Positions 1-23,068 of a stretch of 64,000 nucleotides of DNA are shown in pieces. The DNA comes from Whitmania pigra. Taxonomy: Eukaryota > Annelida > Clitellata > Hirudinida > Haemopidae. The first letter of the stretch is position 1; the number at the start of each line of letters is the position of its first letter. Location of the stretch: assembly GCA_021613335.1 (NCBI GenBank), contig JAJTWR010000335.1:371001-435000 (forward strand). The letters run 5' to 3'. Position numbers and translations under genes: made by a program. The notes beneath the pieces were generated by a model. The model made no database searches, was not told the origin of the DNA, and saw only the letters and a program-made list of their open reading frames with translations.

Positions 1-3000
1 CCAATCAAACATCAGCATCACAGTTGACCTTCAACGAGTGGTTGTCTACCCACCTACCAAGGATGTCTTTCACTTGCTGCAAAACAGGTAAGACTATAAA
101 TTACCATTCACCTGTAATCAATATAACTGTATCAATACATCTGTAATCAATAAACCACTTTGTCTCAATGTTCTTTCCAGGCTGATTAATGACCTACTGC
201 TCTGGAAATTGTCCACGTTGGATATCGCCTTCGATTCAAAGTCATCTTTTCCTTCACGAGCAGAAGGTTTTCCAACTGCTTTTAACAAAAAAGAACGAGC
301 AGAAGAGAATGGTAATTGCATAAGTTCTAATTTTATTCAAAAAATTCATGTCATTACATGATCACAGCATCATGTAATTCCAACAGCTTTTAAGCTTAAG
401 TCCTTTCATTTAAACATGTGTGCATGTATACTATTCGAATGTCTACAGATAACCTGGGCGAGCCAATCAGAGCTTCGGCAAAGAAGAGAAGCACGGTTAC
501 GGTCAACCTCAAAATGGACAGGCTGAATTTTCTGCAAGTGAGTTTTGATTCACTTTTGTTATTAATTTAATATGTAATATGTTAGTTTAGAAAATATCTT
601 ACAGTTACAATGACATTGCAGTGTTATTCTTATTCATTATATGGTGCTTAATGTAATATATTTCCATTAATTAATATTTCAAGTAACTTACTTATTAATA
701 ATAAATTATCCCCAGGATACTCTCAATTCAAAGACATTTGTATTGGCACTGTCCAACTTCAATGTTGTTTACATTCCCTACTACAGAGAAAACGATGAGT
801 CGTGGTATTTGAGCATCCAATCAGAAGCTGTTGAGCTTAAAATGAAAGATGGTATGAGAAGAGAATTGCTTACTGCAATTGTAAATTGACATCGTGTTAT
901 TGAAAATTGATTTATCATTTAGAAATTAAAGACAATTCGCATAACATCCAGCCGAGAGATGGCGACTCACTCATAAAGCTCGTCCAAGTGAGTAAAGACA
1001 GCTTTGGATTGGAGGACATAAAGTCGACCAAAGATGCTCTTTCCGTCACAATCCTTGCAAGAAAGACGAGCGAAACATCCATGGTTGGTTGAACTCACAG
1101 AGTTACAAAGCTGAGCTTTAAATATTCAATAACTTTTGGACACTTTTACCTTGTTGACATTACATTGCATAAAATTTTTATTTCCATACTCATCAGAATT
1201 TAAAAGTGGCTTGCTCGTTAAGAAATTGCATCCTTCATTACGTGGAGACTCCAGAAGGAGAACAGTGGTGGCCAATCCAGGTAGGTTTACAGCTACAAGC
1301 ATCATCATTTTATAGACTCTTAGAGTGATGGTTATCGCCATAATCAATGAATTCATATTTCTTACCTCGACACATATTCACAACAGCTAGCAGAAGCCTT
1401 ATCCATCCTATCCTCTCCTTCCACTGTCAGTTACACCTCAGAGGTGCACATCTGCCTCAAGAATTGTGCGGCAGAGTACAAACCGCCGCTGCTCACATAT
1501 CACGTGGTTTTGATGGCCGAGTCTGGACACTTCACCATGGCGACCGATCTTGTGTCTGGGTATTCTGAACTTAGGTGAGTTGCAGTTGATCACATTATTA
1601 TTTTATTTATTAAGATATTATTTTATTTTTTATTACTATTTTTATGCAAACATTCAATTTTTTATGCCCTTGCAGCTTGTACATGGAGGACATGGGCCTG
1701 TTTTTGGCGGGAAAACAGCAGGGAAGCAGGAAGATTGATCTCAGGAGAGGTTGTAGTTGAAGGAATTATTTCTTGTTTATTATTTAGTTGTTATGAACAA
1801 ATAGAAACAACCACATGTAGTTCAAAATGACCTTTGAAGAGCAAAAGGAGGTCACTGGGAAGATGCACCCTTTCATTGGTTATAAAATCTACGAATTTAA
1901 ATTGTGCTATTTTGGTTACGATCATGATAGAAATTTCTGTAATTTAAATTTACGTTTTATTTTTTCAGATTTCGTCTGCGTGGCAGACATCAATTCGTTG
2001 GAACTCACAAAAAAGGAGACGGACAAGCCGAACGAGGTATTTTAAATATTAACGCACGACGTGATGTTTAGCACAGTTGAATGCTTCAACCATCAAAATT
2101 GTTGTTCGTACAGAAATGTCCTCAGATGGATTTGACGGCCTCCGTGAACAGATTCAACGTCAGGACTTGCTCAGACTCTTTTGCAGCTTTGTCTCAAATT
2201 ATAATACAACTTGCCAATGCCAGTAAAGCAGAGGTAACGATAACTTTATCTACGATCGAATACTTAATCTATCAGTCGATAATTGCCAGAAGACCAATTG
2301 CTGCTACGATTGCTGCATCAATTGCTTATCATGGCTCAACTCGAGATCTTGAATATTTGCGAGAATGCTCGATGAGTTTATAGCTTTCTAATGGCTAAGC
2401 AGATAAGGATGGCTATCATTAGTCATACTTAAGATATAATAACATATGAATGACATCCATATTTCTTACTTTGACAAATATTTATTATATCATTAATATA
2501 TGGGAATTAATCTTAAACCTCATTGAAGCAATCTGATGACAATGACTCTGAAACTGGCGGAGTCAAGGAGGCCGTGATGGAGATAAAGGTTGAAAATGAG
2601 GACAAGATGCGGGAATTGCTTTGTGATGCCTCGAATGATGTCTTGAGGAGTTCATCAGGTTCATTTTGCTATTTTGAATAATTACTGAGATTATTATTGA
2701 CATTTATTATAAAGACCATTCATAATTATTATAATATTAACAATATGGTTTTTTGTTACCTTTCCAGTTCTTCTGGAAAACAACAAAAACAACAGAGGGC
2801 AACCTTTTAATAACAAAAGAGCAGGTCCTTATATTAATACTAATTAAATTAATTATATTAATACATCCATTTCAAATAACGACATTCTCAATACTTTGTC
2901 GACAGATGAAAGGCCAATCATCAACACCCAAGGAGTGTCATACTCCGTGCACGATGACAGTTTTTCAAGTAAATTGTTTCCTGATGTAAACCGGACCCAC

Positions 3001-5824
3001 TACTTGTCCCCAAATTTCCCCCAAATGTTCAGTCCATCTTCCTGCCTCGGGAGCTCCATAAGGGGGTCTACGTTCGAACCAAATCCGACCGACGCCTCGA
3101 TGCCGAGGAACGGTGGAGAGTCTGACGGGAAGTTGAACTTCATCGAAGACCACTACAAGAAACCGGCACCGGGTACCTGTGTATTCAAGGGTTACGACCA
3201 ACCCACTCCTGTGAGCAAATACCACCTGTACGACACCAGCATTACCTGGTTCATGTACGGTGGTAAAGACTTTTCCAGAGGTGGAAGGGAGCAGCTGAAA
3301 AACGGTTCCAGGAGCGAGAAACGCCAACAAATGGGAACTCCCTGGAATAGGTTCTGTGGATTGGGGAGGAATAAGTTGGTGTTGATGGAGTTCCGCGTCA
3401 ACAAGATCCACGCTCTTCACGAACTTTACCCAGAGGGACTGCCTCAACTTTCGAGAGACGTGTTGTTCATAAAAGACATCGAGGTGCTCGACAGACTCGA
3501 GATTTCGGACATCAACAAATTCCTTCATCCTTACTCCAACGTGTCGTCGAGGCCGTGCAATCCTAACATGGTTTGTTATTTATTTCATTTTATGTTATTT
3601 ATTCTGGAATTTAAAAGTTATTCACACTTTGACTTTAGAATAAATTGCATGTTATTTATTCATCGGTTTAACAATTGCAGTTCAGAATCAGTGCTCGGTA
3701 CAGCAGAGATGAGAGCAACATGTCGAAGAAAGAGTGCGTATTAAAGATCTCACTCATGCCCTTTAAACTCAACATCGATCAGGTAAATTTTCGTCATGGT
3801 GCTAATGAAACGGGGAGGTTCTACTAATCCGTTTGACAAAGGCAGAATTATTGCTTGCATCATTTGAAATTAAATGCTTCCAAATATTTGTAACTTTTGT
3901 AATAATTTCTGACTGACTAATTGAATGTATTCCACATTTATCCAGCATTCTCTAGCCTTTATGTGTGATTTCATAAACGAAGTAGCAGAGCAAGTAAGTC
4001 TGCCTTCAAAACTTTCACAAAAAATGTCAGAAGAAGCAAAAGGTCACGTAGAGGTCAGCCCAAAGAATGGGTCGGAAGAAGTCGAGCAAATATACTTCAG
4101 GTTTGACGATTTTTTTGAACTTGTTATTTTTTTTTTTCCGATCAGCTGTAGTTTACTATAAATCAGATCTAATTAAGCATGTCTAGCAGTAATAATGGTA
4201 TTGGCATTTTTGTTAATTCAATAAATAAATGATCAGAATTTTGTTCACTAAGCATTGCAATGGAGTTAACGCTACTTGCTGCATCTCATTTGTATTTATT
4301 CATTTTAGATCTGTTAAGTTTTCACCAGAAGTCATCATAAAAATAGATTACATGGGCAAATTAATGGATAAGGGTTCAGTGGTTGGATTCTTGACGAGTA
4401 TCCTACAGCTCAACCAATCGCAGATCATTCTCAAGCGAGTCGACATCAGGCGAGGGTAAGTTTCATACTTCTGAGAAATTCGTACATTTTTACCATTCGA
4501 GGAATTTTAAAATATATTTCAATCGGTTGTCGTCGTTTGTCATGATTGCTCAAGTTAAAGCTTAATTTCATATTATACTGAAAAATGATCATTCACATTT
4601 CAATAGCTATTAAAGTTAATCAATTTGTTCCCATTAGTTAAACTATACTTTATCTTGAATGCAGAATGAAAGGGTTGGACAAAGTGGGAACTTTTTTGAT
4701 TGAAGAATGGTTAAATGACATCAAAACCAATCAAATCCCTTCATTGGTTAAGAGCATTGCCCCCATGGGCTCCCTCATTAACATAGGTAAGATGATCATT
4801 CAAAACTAATCTAACAATTTTTAAAGCATCTGGTGTGACTGCATTGTTTCAAGAATTTACCACTAACTAATTATATATGATGAACTTGAAGACTTATCAA
4901 TTATTTTTCTTAATTAGCCCAAGGAGTGAAGAACCTGTTCTTCATGCCAGTGCAGCAGTATAAGAAAGATGGCAGAGTAGTCATGGGATTGCAAAAGGGA
5001 GCTTACTCCTTTGTCACTTGTACTCTTGTTTCATCGCTCGATCTAGTGTACAAGTCGTTTTACTTAGTACAGGTTTGTAATAACGAATTTTTTGGTCTGT
5101 TTCCTTCCTGCTTTTATTGCATTTGTATCTAATGCATCAAAAAATTAAATTATTAAAAATAACTTTTGAGATGAAAGTGGAAATATTGAAAGTGTTATAT
5201 TTTACCCGTTCTCTCTGTGGCACCCATGACCAAATTTACCACAATTTTGTTCATTGTCAGTTTAAAATAATTCATAATTTACTGTTTCCAGTCGATTTCA
5301 CAATTCGCACACGATGCGGTAGCGCATGGAGAAATCAGCTTTGAAATGAATGCCGCTTACAAAAGAACAAAACATCCCGAAGACTTGAGGGAAGGCATTG
5401 TTGGAGCATATGCCGTTTTTAAAGAGGTTTGCATTTTGAATCTCATTTCATTTACTCTGTTATCGATGAGACCAAATAATTCAATTGCACTATACACTTG
5501 TCTAATTCTCATTTACAGTTTATGAAATGTTGGCAAATCTAATAATATTTAGTAATTAACTTAATACTTTTTAATAATTAGGGAGCAGACGTCAGGGCTA
5601 CAGAAACGAAGGAAGTAGTGTCAAAAGAATGTCACGAAAAAGGAGTAGTAGGTACAGCGAAAGGTGTGCTAAGGCAGTACATATCAAAAAGAGTAACTCA
5701 AACTGTTATCGATCCAATTCTTCTGACCTCAAAGGCCACCACACAGTTAATAGAAGGTGCTAGGAACCAACTAATGCCAAAAGTGAAAAAAGAAGAAATG
5801 GAGAAGTGGAAAACGAGACAGTGA
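1..5824 (+). CDS. ATG2: Autophagy-related protein 2, C-terminal half (5' end outside window)
   Basis: ATG2 is the bridge-like lipid transfer protein that works with WIPI/ATG18 and ATG9 at ER-phagophore contacts. Twenty exons can be joined in phase: 1-87, 181-311, 449-537, 716-851, 923-1083, 1197-1280, 1387-1574, 1676-1749, 1969-2036, 2114-2233, 2529-2658, 2768-2824, 2906-3570, 3681-3782, 3946-4100, 4309-4455, 4665-4786, 4918-5072, 5292-5426, 5582-5824, giving about 1016 residues. Family signatures seen: SITWFMYGGKDF in exon 13, LYPEGLPQLSRDVLFIKDIE followed by DRLEISDINKFLHPYS, KISLMPFKLNIDQ in exon 14, and the ATG2 C-terminal domain (IDYMGKLMDKGSVVGFL, LDKVGTFLIEEWLNDI, QQYKKDGRVVMGLQKGAYSF). 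Animal ATG2 is about 1900-2000 residues, so roughly the N-terminal half, including the chorein domain, lies to the left. The exon 5 donor (ATG|GTTGGT) is weak. The downstream neighbour is also an autophagy gene. Confidence 0.95.
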
Positions 5825-5877
5825 ATGTCTATCGATAAATACGGAAACATGCGCACTTACTTGCTAAATGTCTTGTA

Positions 5878-5893
5878 AATAAATATCAATAAA
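5878..5893 (+). terminator. ATG2 polyadenylation signals
   Basis: Two AATAAA hexamers (5878-5883 and 5888-5893) lie 54-64 bases after the ATG2 stop codon. A T-rich stretch follows. They are the likely 3' end signal and imply a very short 3' UTR. Confidence 0.7.
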
Positions 5894-6907
5894 TTTTTCT
5901 GTCAAATTTTCTATTAGATGTTGTGCTTTAGATGAAAGTATTTTTTCTGAAAAAAAGTACTGAGGTTGGGGTACGTAGGTTCAGCTTAATTGAGCCTGGG
6001 TCGAGTTGGGTTTGTTAACATTTAGAAATCCTCTCCAACAGAATGATTTAAGCTATGCTTAAGTGCACTTAATTCTAGAGAATTTGTGGAGGCGTACATC
6101 TCGAGTTGTCACCATAAAGGTGTTGATTTCAGGGTTATAACTGAACTATTCAATGATGAATTTCTTGGTTCAAAATTACTTTCAGATATAAATTCGCATC
6201 GATCTTTGCATCGCGCTATTTTTAATTCGTAATTTAAGCTTAACAGGCTTTATCTTACTTACTAATACAAAGACCTTTGCCAGGATCGGCTCAGCTGATA
6301 CGAACAAGAACAAAGGATTGGACCTCAGAAAATCGATCTCCGAAAGGAAAAGACGACACCCAATTTGAAACAACTGCGTTGATATAAATTTATAAAATTA
6401 TCCTTCTAATACCGGACTAAGTGTTGTGAAATCCTGTTGAAATTTCACAGCGTATGATGAAACATTGCAACAAAGGATTCGGTGAAAGTGCGCATTAAGA
6501 GTAAGAAATGCCAACGCAAGGGGTAATTCGTTGTGTTTTACATTTCGTCGGTTACTTATTGCCTTAACATTTGCCTCGAAAGATTTTCGTAAACTCTCCA
6601 ATGGTTGTTCAAGAGTAGCTCAAGTATATTCAAAATGTCATTGTTCTCTTAAGCACTATATTGCTGGCATTTCTAAGACTTTTTAGATTATTTAATTTAT
6701 TAAATATTATTCACTAATCACGTTCTCAATACTAATTTTCTAAGTGTTTATTTTTTATTTGCTTGTATAAAACAGTACCATTTTAATTCTAGCACCAGGT
6801 TTATGTTTTTTACTAGAAGGAGCATGAAACAGCTACTTTGAAGAAGAGCTAAAGTTGACGACCAGCAACTTAGTTAAGGAACAAAGACTGGGATTCATCT
6901 CAGGAAA
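5894..6907. other. Spacer between ATG2 and the TP53INP homologue
   Basis: About 1 kb with only short, non-conserved open frames on either strand. It should contain the promoter or 5' UTR of the TP53INP homologue. A splice-acceptor-like run (ATTCATCTCAG) ends at 6903, five bases before the start codon, so the leader may be spliced from an upstream non-coding exon or a trans-spliced leader. No TATA box was recognised. Confidence 0.5.
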
Positions 6908-8803
6908 ATGTTCAACAGCTTAACAAAGTATTTCTTCTCATCTAATAATAGCAGAGCGAACTCTAGTGAAAATGAGACAGAGGAAACAAAATGTGACAAA
7001 CAGAATGATCAAGATGGATGGGTGATTGTTGTCAAGCCAAGTCAGTGTCATTTGATTTTTATAAAGATAATCATAAGCTAAAGTGTTATTTGCATTAAGC
7101 CTAGATAAATAGCTCATTCTCAATATTTTCACAAGTCACAAATTCTGCCTTTGGACAGTACTGGACTTATTATTTATTTATTTAGTTATTTTCTGAAATA
7201 TTAGCAAATGTGTGCCTCAGATCATTGCCATCCTATGCATATTAAGATTTTATTGTCAAATGCATACTTTATTAGGGCACCTTTATCATGATCTAGGCGA
7301 ATATTACGGTGACTATGAGGACAACACGGAAGATGATGACAACGACAGGGGATATTCACCGATCAGAAGCTCGAACCTGATCAACGAAAAAGTTGAAACC
7401 GGTCATCACGACGGCTTCCTCGTACCGCCTTCTCCGAGGAGGGTGGAGCCTCCAAAGACCAACGGACACATATCGAGGTCGAGGCACCCCAGCGGTAGCC
7501 CCTTGTGGGCCTCGACTCAATCCGGAGACGAGTTCGACGAGAAGGGGAATCTCTCGTCAGATGAATTGCAGCAGCAACACTCGGATTTTGAGAGGTAATT
7601 TGACAGCTTTAATATTAAAAATTTTGAAATAATGGTTTGGAGGTGAAAGAATGGCCTTTTGAGAATTTAGTCTATCGAATGAAATTTATCTTAATTGCAT
7701 TGTTCCAAGAATTTGTTGCTTAATATTGTGGAAGTATTGTGAGACTTAAGGAAGACTCATTTTAAGAATAAGGTGATTATTATTACTTGAATCTTATTCG
7801 AGAATTTGAATGCAATATCTCAGAGGGTTGAATCTCTGTGAAGTGACGGTAGAAGCAACGGCCTCTACATCCCATGCTCCCAGCTTGCATCGCCACAGGG
7901 GAAGCGATGCTGTATATAAATGGTCTCGTGCCTACTCTAGTGGCACTATATTAGCACACTTATTATTATTTTTACTATTAACATACTATTTAAGATTGAC
8001 ATGCCTACAGGTACAGAGGTCCATATTGGAACATACTTGAAGACGAAGAGCAGGAGATGAAAAAGGAAGGAGGGATACTGAGCAGTGCCTCGTCTCAGCC
8101 CGAGATCGTCAACATCCCGTCGCACGAAGAACATTGGATCTTATCCCCGGCCCCCTGTTTTGGGGGAAAGCCGGAGACCTGCCTCAAGGGCTCCATGGAG
8201 GATTTGCTGATCGAGAGGCCGACGACCTCGATCTATCTCAAGTTCATGGGAAAAAAGAACGGATTCGACAAGGCGAACGGATCGAGCAAGAACGTGACTT
8301 TGAATTCGAAGGACGTTTCTTCGCAAGCCGGAAGAACGTCGGAAATCGACCAGTCGATCAAGGCTTCGGCAGGTTTCCATAACTTCTTCGAGAAGAACGG
8401 ATTCGAAAGCTTCGACAGCAGGCTCGTGACGTACGACGCAATTTATCCTCAGAAGAATTCGAAATATGACCAGAGGGACAACGACGGATGGTCCAGTGAA
8501 TCCTCGACGCGGGATCATTCGCTCAGCAGACCTCCCATAAGGTCGTTTGCCGCCAGGCACGAGAATCGCAATCTCCAGCCCGACGAGAGTTCGGAGATGT
8601 CGGAGGGTGCGACCAGGCTAGGTCACGACCCCTACGACGATTTTTGCACGTCCAAGTTCCTACTTCCCTTCGAAGACGACGAAACGAGGGCAAGGGGCAA
8701 GAGAAAACTTCTGCCGAAGCATCAGAGGAGTCACGCCAGGATGAGATTCTGGCAGAAACCTAGGAAGACGTCGACGGGCAGTCAGATGAATGGCTGTAAA
8801 TAG
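6908..8803 (+). CDS. TP53INP/DOR family autophagy and nuclear co-regulator
   Basis: Homologue of tumour protein p53-inducible nuclear proteins 1/2 (DOR), which shuttle between nucleus and autophagosome and bind ATG8/LC3. Exons 6908-7040, 7276-7594 and 8011-8803 join in phase to 414 residues; vertebrate paralogues are about 220-240. Residues 34-41 (DQDGWVIV) match the LC3-interacting region consensus W-x-x-V with acidic residues before it, as in vertebrate DEWILV. Residues 190-201 (EEHWILSPAPCF) and about 213-221 (MEDLLIERP) match the second conserved block (EESWFITPPPCF...MENLLIEHP). Between them is an acidic, low-complexity linker encoded by exon 2. The C terminus is basic (KRKLLPKHQRSHARMRFWQ), in keeping with nuclear localisation. 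The start is the first ATG upstream of the LIR. The long linker explains the size. Confidence 0.9.
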
Positions 8804-9083
8804 TTTTCTTTATCTCCGCTTCCTTGCGTCTCGCGACGGAGCCGTCATTTGTGATTCTCATTCTTTGTTTTGATCTTTGGCGATTGATTTTTTAACATTA
8901 TTTTCTTCTTTTATAAACTGCATTCGGATGATTGGCAAGAAGTTGTTCGATCAAAATTCATTGGAAGAAGTCCGTTTTGTTGGAATTTTTTCCATATTTT
9001 TGTGATTTAGTACATTCTCCACTCTGACCAAAGTAATGCCATCCTGCGTCATATCATCGTCATTATTATTTTAATTATCTCCA

Positions 9084-9114
<31 letters not shown>

Positions 9115-10064
9115 TCATTATTAGTACTCCTATTGAATCATTTGTTTGAACTAATGGTTTTTGTTATTAACTTCAGTTTTTATAATTCATAACTTGTAAA
9201 CATATACATCATAACATTACAGACATTTTATTGCTAACATTTTCTCCGATCGCAGACATTTTTGTTCGAGCCGTTAACAGGTCACATTTAAATAATTTAG
9301 ATGTTCCCCAAACTTTATTTTAACTTTACATTTTGAGGTCATTCACATTCTTTGGAAAAGTGCAACTGTTACGAACTTGAGCATTTTTGCACTATTTGTA
9401 GGAAATAAGCAGTTTTTCTCTTCCTTACACTATTATTGATGGCGCATTTGGCTTTCTGCTAACAAACACTGCTCAACACTAGATATGAATGTAAATACAT
9501 CGTAGCTGTACATAGACGTTTAATGCAGGAGGCAAACTTGCAAATTCTACTTTCAGTTGCATGTAGGAATGACGCCTTTGCAACTTTTTAGAATTTGCCA
9601 TTTGTGCTATTTATTGTTTTCTAAAAACCAGTTGACTAAACTGTACAGGGACGACGCGCGAATCTTTTTAAAATATATATGTATATACGTCTCGTAAGAT
9701 TGTGGAGCTGTCGTAATGACGGTTGCGGGAACAGTTTCTAAACTTTGATTTTTTTTTAAATTTAGTTAAGAAGCTTTTTACATCCAAACTCGTTTTTTTT
9801 CCATTTTACTTTTTGAAGTCAGGATTTACTGTTTTTCATTAAGAGGCAGTCTTGCGTTCCGTCATTAAAAAAATCGTTGTATTTGTATTTTGGCGTTTAT
9901 TTGCCTAAAAACTTTGTTTCGGCACCGAAGTCCATGATTTTATGTTGACTTCATTTTCTTACAGGTAACAAGAATTAATAATAATAATAATAATAATAAT
10001 TAATAATAATAACATCAGTATTTCATGGCGCCTAGAAAATCTAGCTAGAAAGTGTTCAGAAAAC
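8804..10064. other. Convergent 3' region: long 3' UTR of the TP53INP homologue, then spacer
   Basis: No exon-like frame on either strand. The sequence is T-rich and carries small TTA/ATT and AAT runs (about 9090-9125 and 9979-10010). A candidate polyadenylation hexamer ATTAAA lies at 9864-9869. The stop codon of the convergent minus-strand gene marks the right border. Most of this stretch is probably the 3' UTR of the TP53INP homologue. Confidence 0.45.
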
Positions 10065-19990
<9,926 letters not shown>

Positions 19991-21222
19991 TCTGTCTTGA
20001 AATTAATAATCACCTGATCAATAATTAAATTAATCACTTGACTACTAAATAATTATTCCACCAAACATTAACAAATTAATAATTAATTTAAAATAATTAA
20101 TAATTATTATTCTTCTCCAGCAGCATCAAACGTCAAACTTTATTTTGGCCATGGAAATGTCCATAACGACAAACTTTTAACTTATAGCCAGAATCGCTGG
20201 ATTCTGTAGGATTGTGAATGTGCTCTTAGTGTACGTGTGAATGTGTGCAGGCGTGCACGTATATTCGAGTGTACGTGTGAACGTGAAAATTGAAGAAGAG
20301 GTACATCCAATCAAATTGGGAGATGGGGTTGGGTTGAAAGTATTTTCGATGTCTCGTTATAAAATGTACTGTTTTTTTTCTTTCTTTCTTTTTTTAAAAT
20401 TTAATTACAACTACTTTTATTAATCATGATTTTTTTTTAAATGAAAATATTTTTAATTCTTACTGTTCTTTACATGATTTAAATTTTTGCAAGAACGCAT
20501 TTGTTGAGTTCATTTAACAATTGGATAAGAATTAACAAAATTTCAACAATATATGCAATGTCTATTTCATTCTAATTCTATCGCCTGCTGAGACTGGCGC
20601 GTAAATACGCCTGGACATCCGAAGGTGAAATTATCGTCCTGAGGTGCCCCGGGTACCGGAAGTGAAGTCCCGCAATTATCTAGCGCTCAACTTTTCACAG
20701 AAAGTTGAAAAACCATTTTTTTTCCGTTCTTTGAAATCCGCTGTCTTTCTGCATTTACAAAAGTTTGACGATGTTTTTCTCAAATTTCTCTCCTAGGAAG
20801 CAAGTAAATTAGAGGAAAAGATGACGGAAGTTGCCTAAAGGTAGACGGCATTTTGAGAGCTGTTTTTTTATTGAGATTTAAATATACATATTAAAAATAG
20901 GTATGTGCTAAATCATGATATCTCATGGATAGCTATTTAAACTTCTTATTGACACGAACGTATTCAAAAATATAAATAAATATGAGTAATAAAATAAAAT
21001 AAAATAAAAGTGTGAAGAAAGGTTGGGGAAGAAAGAAGATCAAGAAGTGAAGGAATGAATGTGGATGACAGAAGGTCAAGGAGGGATGGAGTGAGTGGAA
21101 ACAGAAGGAGGGCATGAACGGGGTTATTAAGTAAGATGCATTGTTTCTCCTGCGATTGTCAGGTCTTCATTATCGGTCTCTGAGCATCTAAATTTAAGTG
21201 ATAAATTGACCTAAATCCTCAC

Positions 21223-21268
<46 letters not shown>

Positions 21269-21286
21269 ATCATCATCATCATCATC

Positions 21287-21323
<37 letters not shown>

Positions 21324-23068
21324 GTCTCTTTTCTTTAGATGGGGATGGGGGAAAATGGACTACTGATGGGGAAACTAATTACATTTTGTTTCTTTGTTAA
21401 ATTAATAAGCTACCAACAGCTTTTATCTAACATCGATTACTAACAGTAATAATAACTTATATTTATTGTTTATCACAGTTATCATTACTAATTAATAAGT
21501 AACATAAAAAACAAAAATTTTAAAGCACACTGTCTTAATTGCTTCAGTTATTTATGACTCATTCAAATAATTTCATCTCATCATGCCCTTAGTCACAGAC
21601 GCTCAGGACATGTGGCTTTCTTTTCGCCGTCACACATTCGAACCGGAAAGAACCGAAAGATGTCGACCCGCGTAAAGCTGAGGATGTCCAGAATCTACGA
21701 GTGTTGTACACGCGAGGAGGGTTGTAAATGTTCAACTTAAATGAACCTATGGTCACGATGAAACGACAACAAAATGTGACGAAGAAACGCCTCTTTCGTA
21801 GACCAGAGGTTCTTTATAAAATTTACGGCTTGATTTTTTTTCTTATTTAAAGATGTGCTTTCGAATATCCTTGTAGCGACTGAGCCAGTAATAAAATAAT
21901 GGAGTCTTACTGTGTCTGATTACTTCATAAATACACTGCTTGAAGAACATTCGAAGAAAGCCTAGCTAGAATTTATACCAGTTCGATTTGAATAACAAGA
22001 AATTTAACTAGAGGAAGCTAAGGAATCATTCAAAATGATTATCGTAATAAGGCGGGAGTGTTGGCCAAGTTACGGGAAATGCCAATTTACCCAGGGACCT
22101 CATTTCAGCATTTCCTAATCCTACTTCTAATTCAAACCTCAGCCCCATCCCTTATTCTAACTCTGGAAAACCGTGACGAGTGTTCTCCATACGAGAAGAC
22201 TTTTGTCTGTCTCTTCTCCGTAGTACTGCATAGCAATATGTAAAATAGCGCGAAAATAAGAAGTAACTTGGTTTACTTTTAAGAGAATTGGTTTATTCGA
22301 ATAATTAAATTTATTTTTAAACGCAAACGATACCTTCGATTGAGTTCATATAACTATAAACAGTTTTTATTTTACAGTTTTAACATACTTTGAACCGATA
22401 TTTATAAATTTTCAAATAAACTATTTGTTTTCAAAGTCTATCGATCATATTAAAAATAAATTTAATTTAAATTAATTTAAGCAAACGTGAATTTTTGTAA
22501 TTGTACGTACCATAAAAAATTAGAGATAATAAAAGAGTGCTATACCTGTGATTCGATTTGTCTTCTGCTAAATATAGCCTCTGTCGAAGGTGTGCAGATC
22601 TTATTTATGGAACGATTCAAAGGTTTGTATGGAGTTATTCACCGAAATAAATTAGCGAAGAACAACAATTTTAGTGCTTTCAATACTTTTGAATCGACCC
22701 GATTTTTGCTATTTGTCGTTTTAATATTTCAATAATTTATTGGCTGCACAATATCAATATATTCAATACTAATTTCAGTATTAGATGAAAACTAGTGTCA
22801 CAATATGGATTAAGAAAATCGAAGTCTTGAAACTGACGGAAAACACGGTCTTGTGTTTTGTATTCAAAATTAGACAAACTTGAAGAACTTAATAAAGGAT
22901 TTCAAACTGGAAAATTTTCTTAAGCCCAGTCCGCAGTTGGTACCATTTTATTACAAAAGCCTGTAAACCAGAAACGATCTGAAGTTTCATCAAAGTTATA
23001 GGAAAGTAGATGAAAAGTCAAGCCGTCGAATCAAAACCTTGCCTGCTGTCGAGTCGGTACGTCCGGTG
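19991..23068. other. Head-to-head spacer between the secreted-protein gene and the SLC17 gene
   Basis: About 3.1 kb that should carry the promoters of two divergent genes. It includes an ATC microsatellite (21224-21323). Two less AT-rich patches (about 20576-20720 and 21595-21720) have short open stretches but no recognisable domain. 22487-22735 is an 82-codon frame of unknown nature. The frame of the first SLC17 exon is closed by TAA at 22964 and has no earlier ATG. Confidence 0.5.
21224..21323. repeat. (ATC)n microsatellite
   Basis: About 100 bp of CAT/ATC repeat with two small interruptions, upstream of the SLC17 gene. Confidence 0.95.

Noticed and set aside
2965..3528. 187-codon minus-strand frame
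   Set aside because: It is the antisense shadow of ATG2 exon 13, whose plus-strand translation matches the family strongly.
8141..8560. 139-codon minus-strand frame
   Set aside because: Antisense shadow of exon 3 of the TP53INP homologue.
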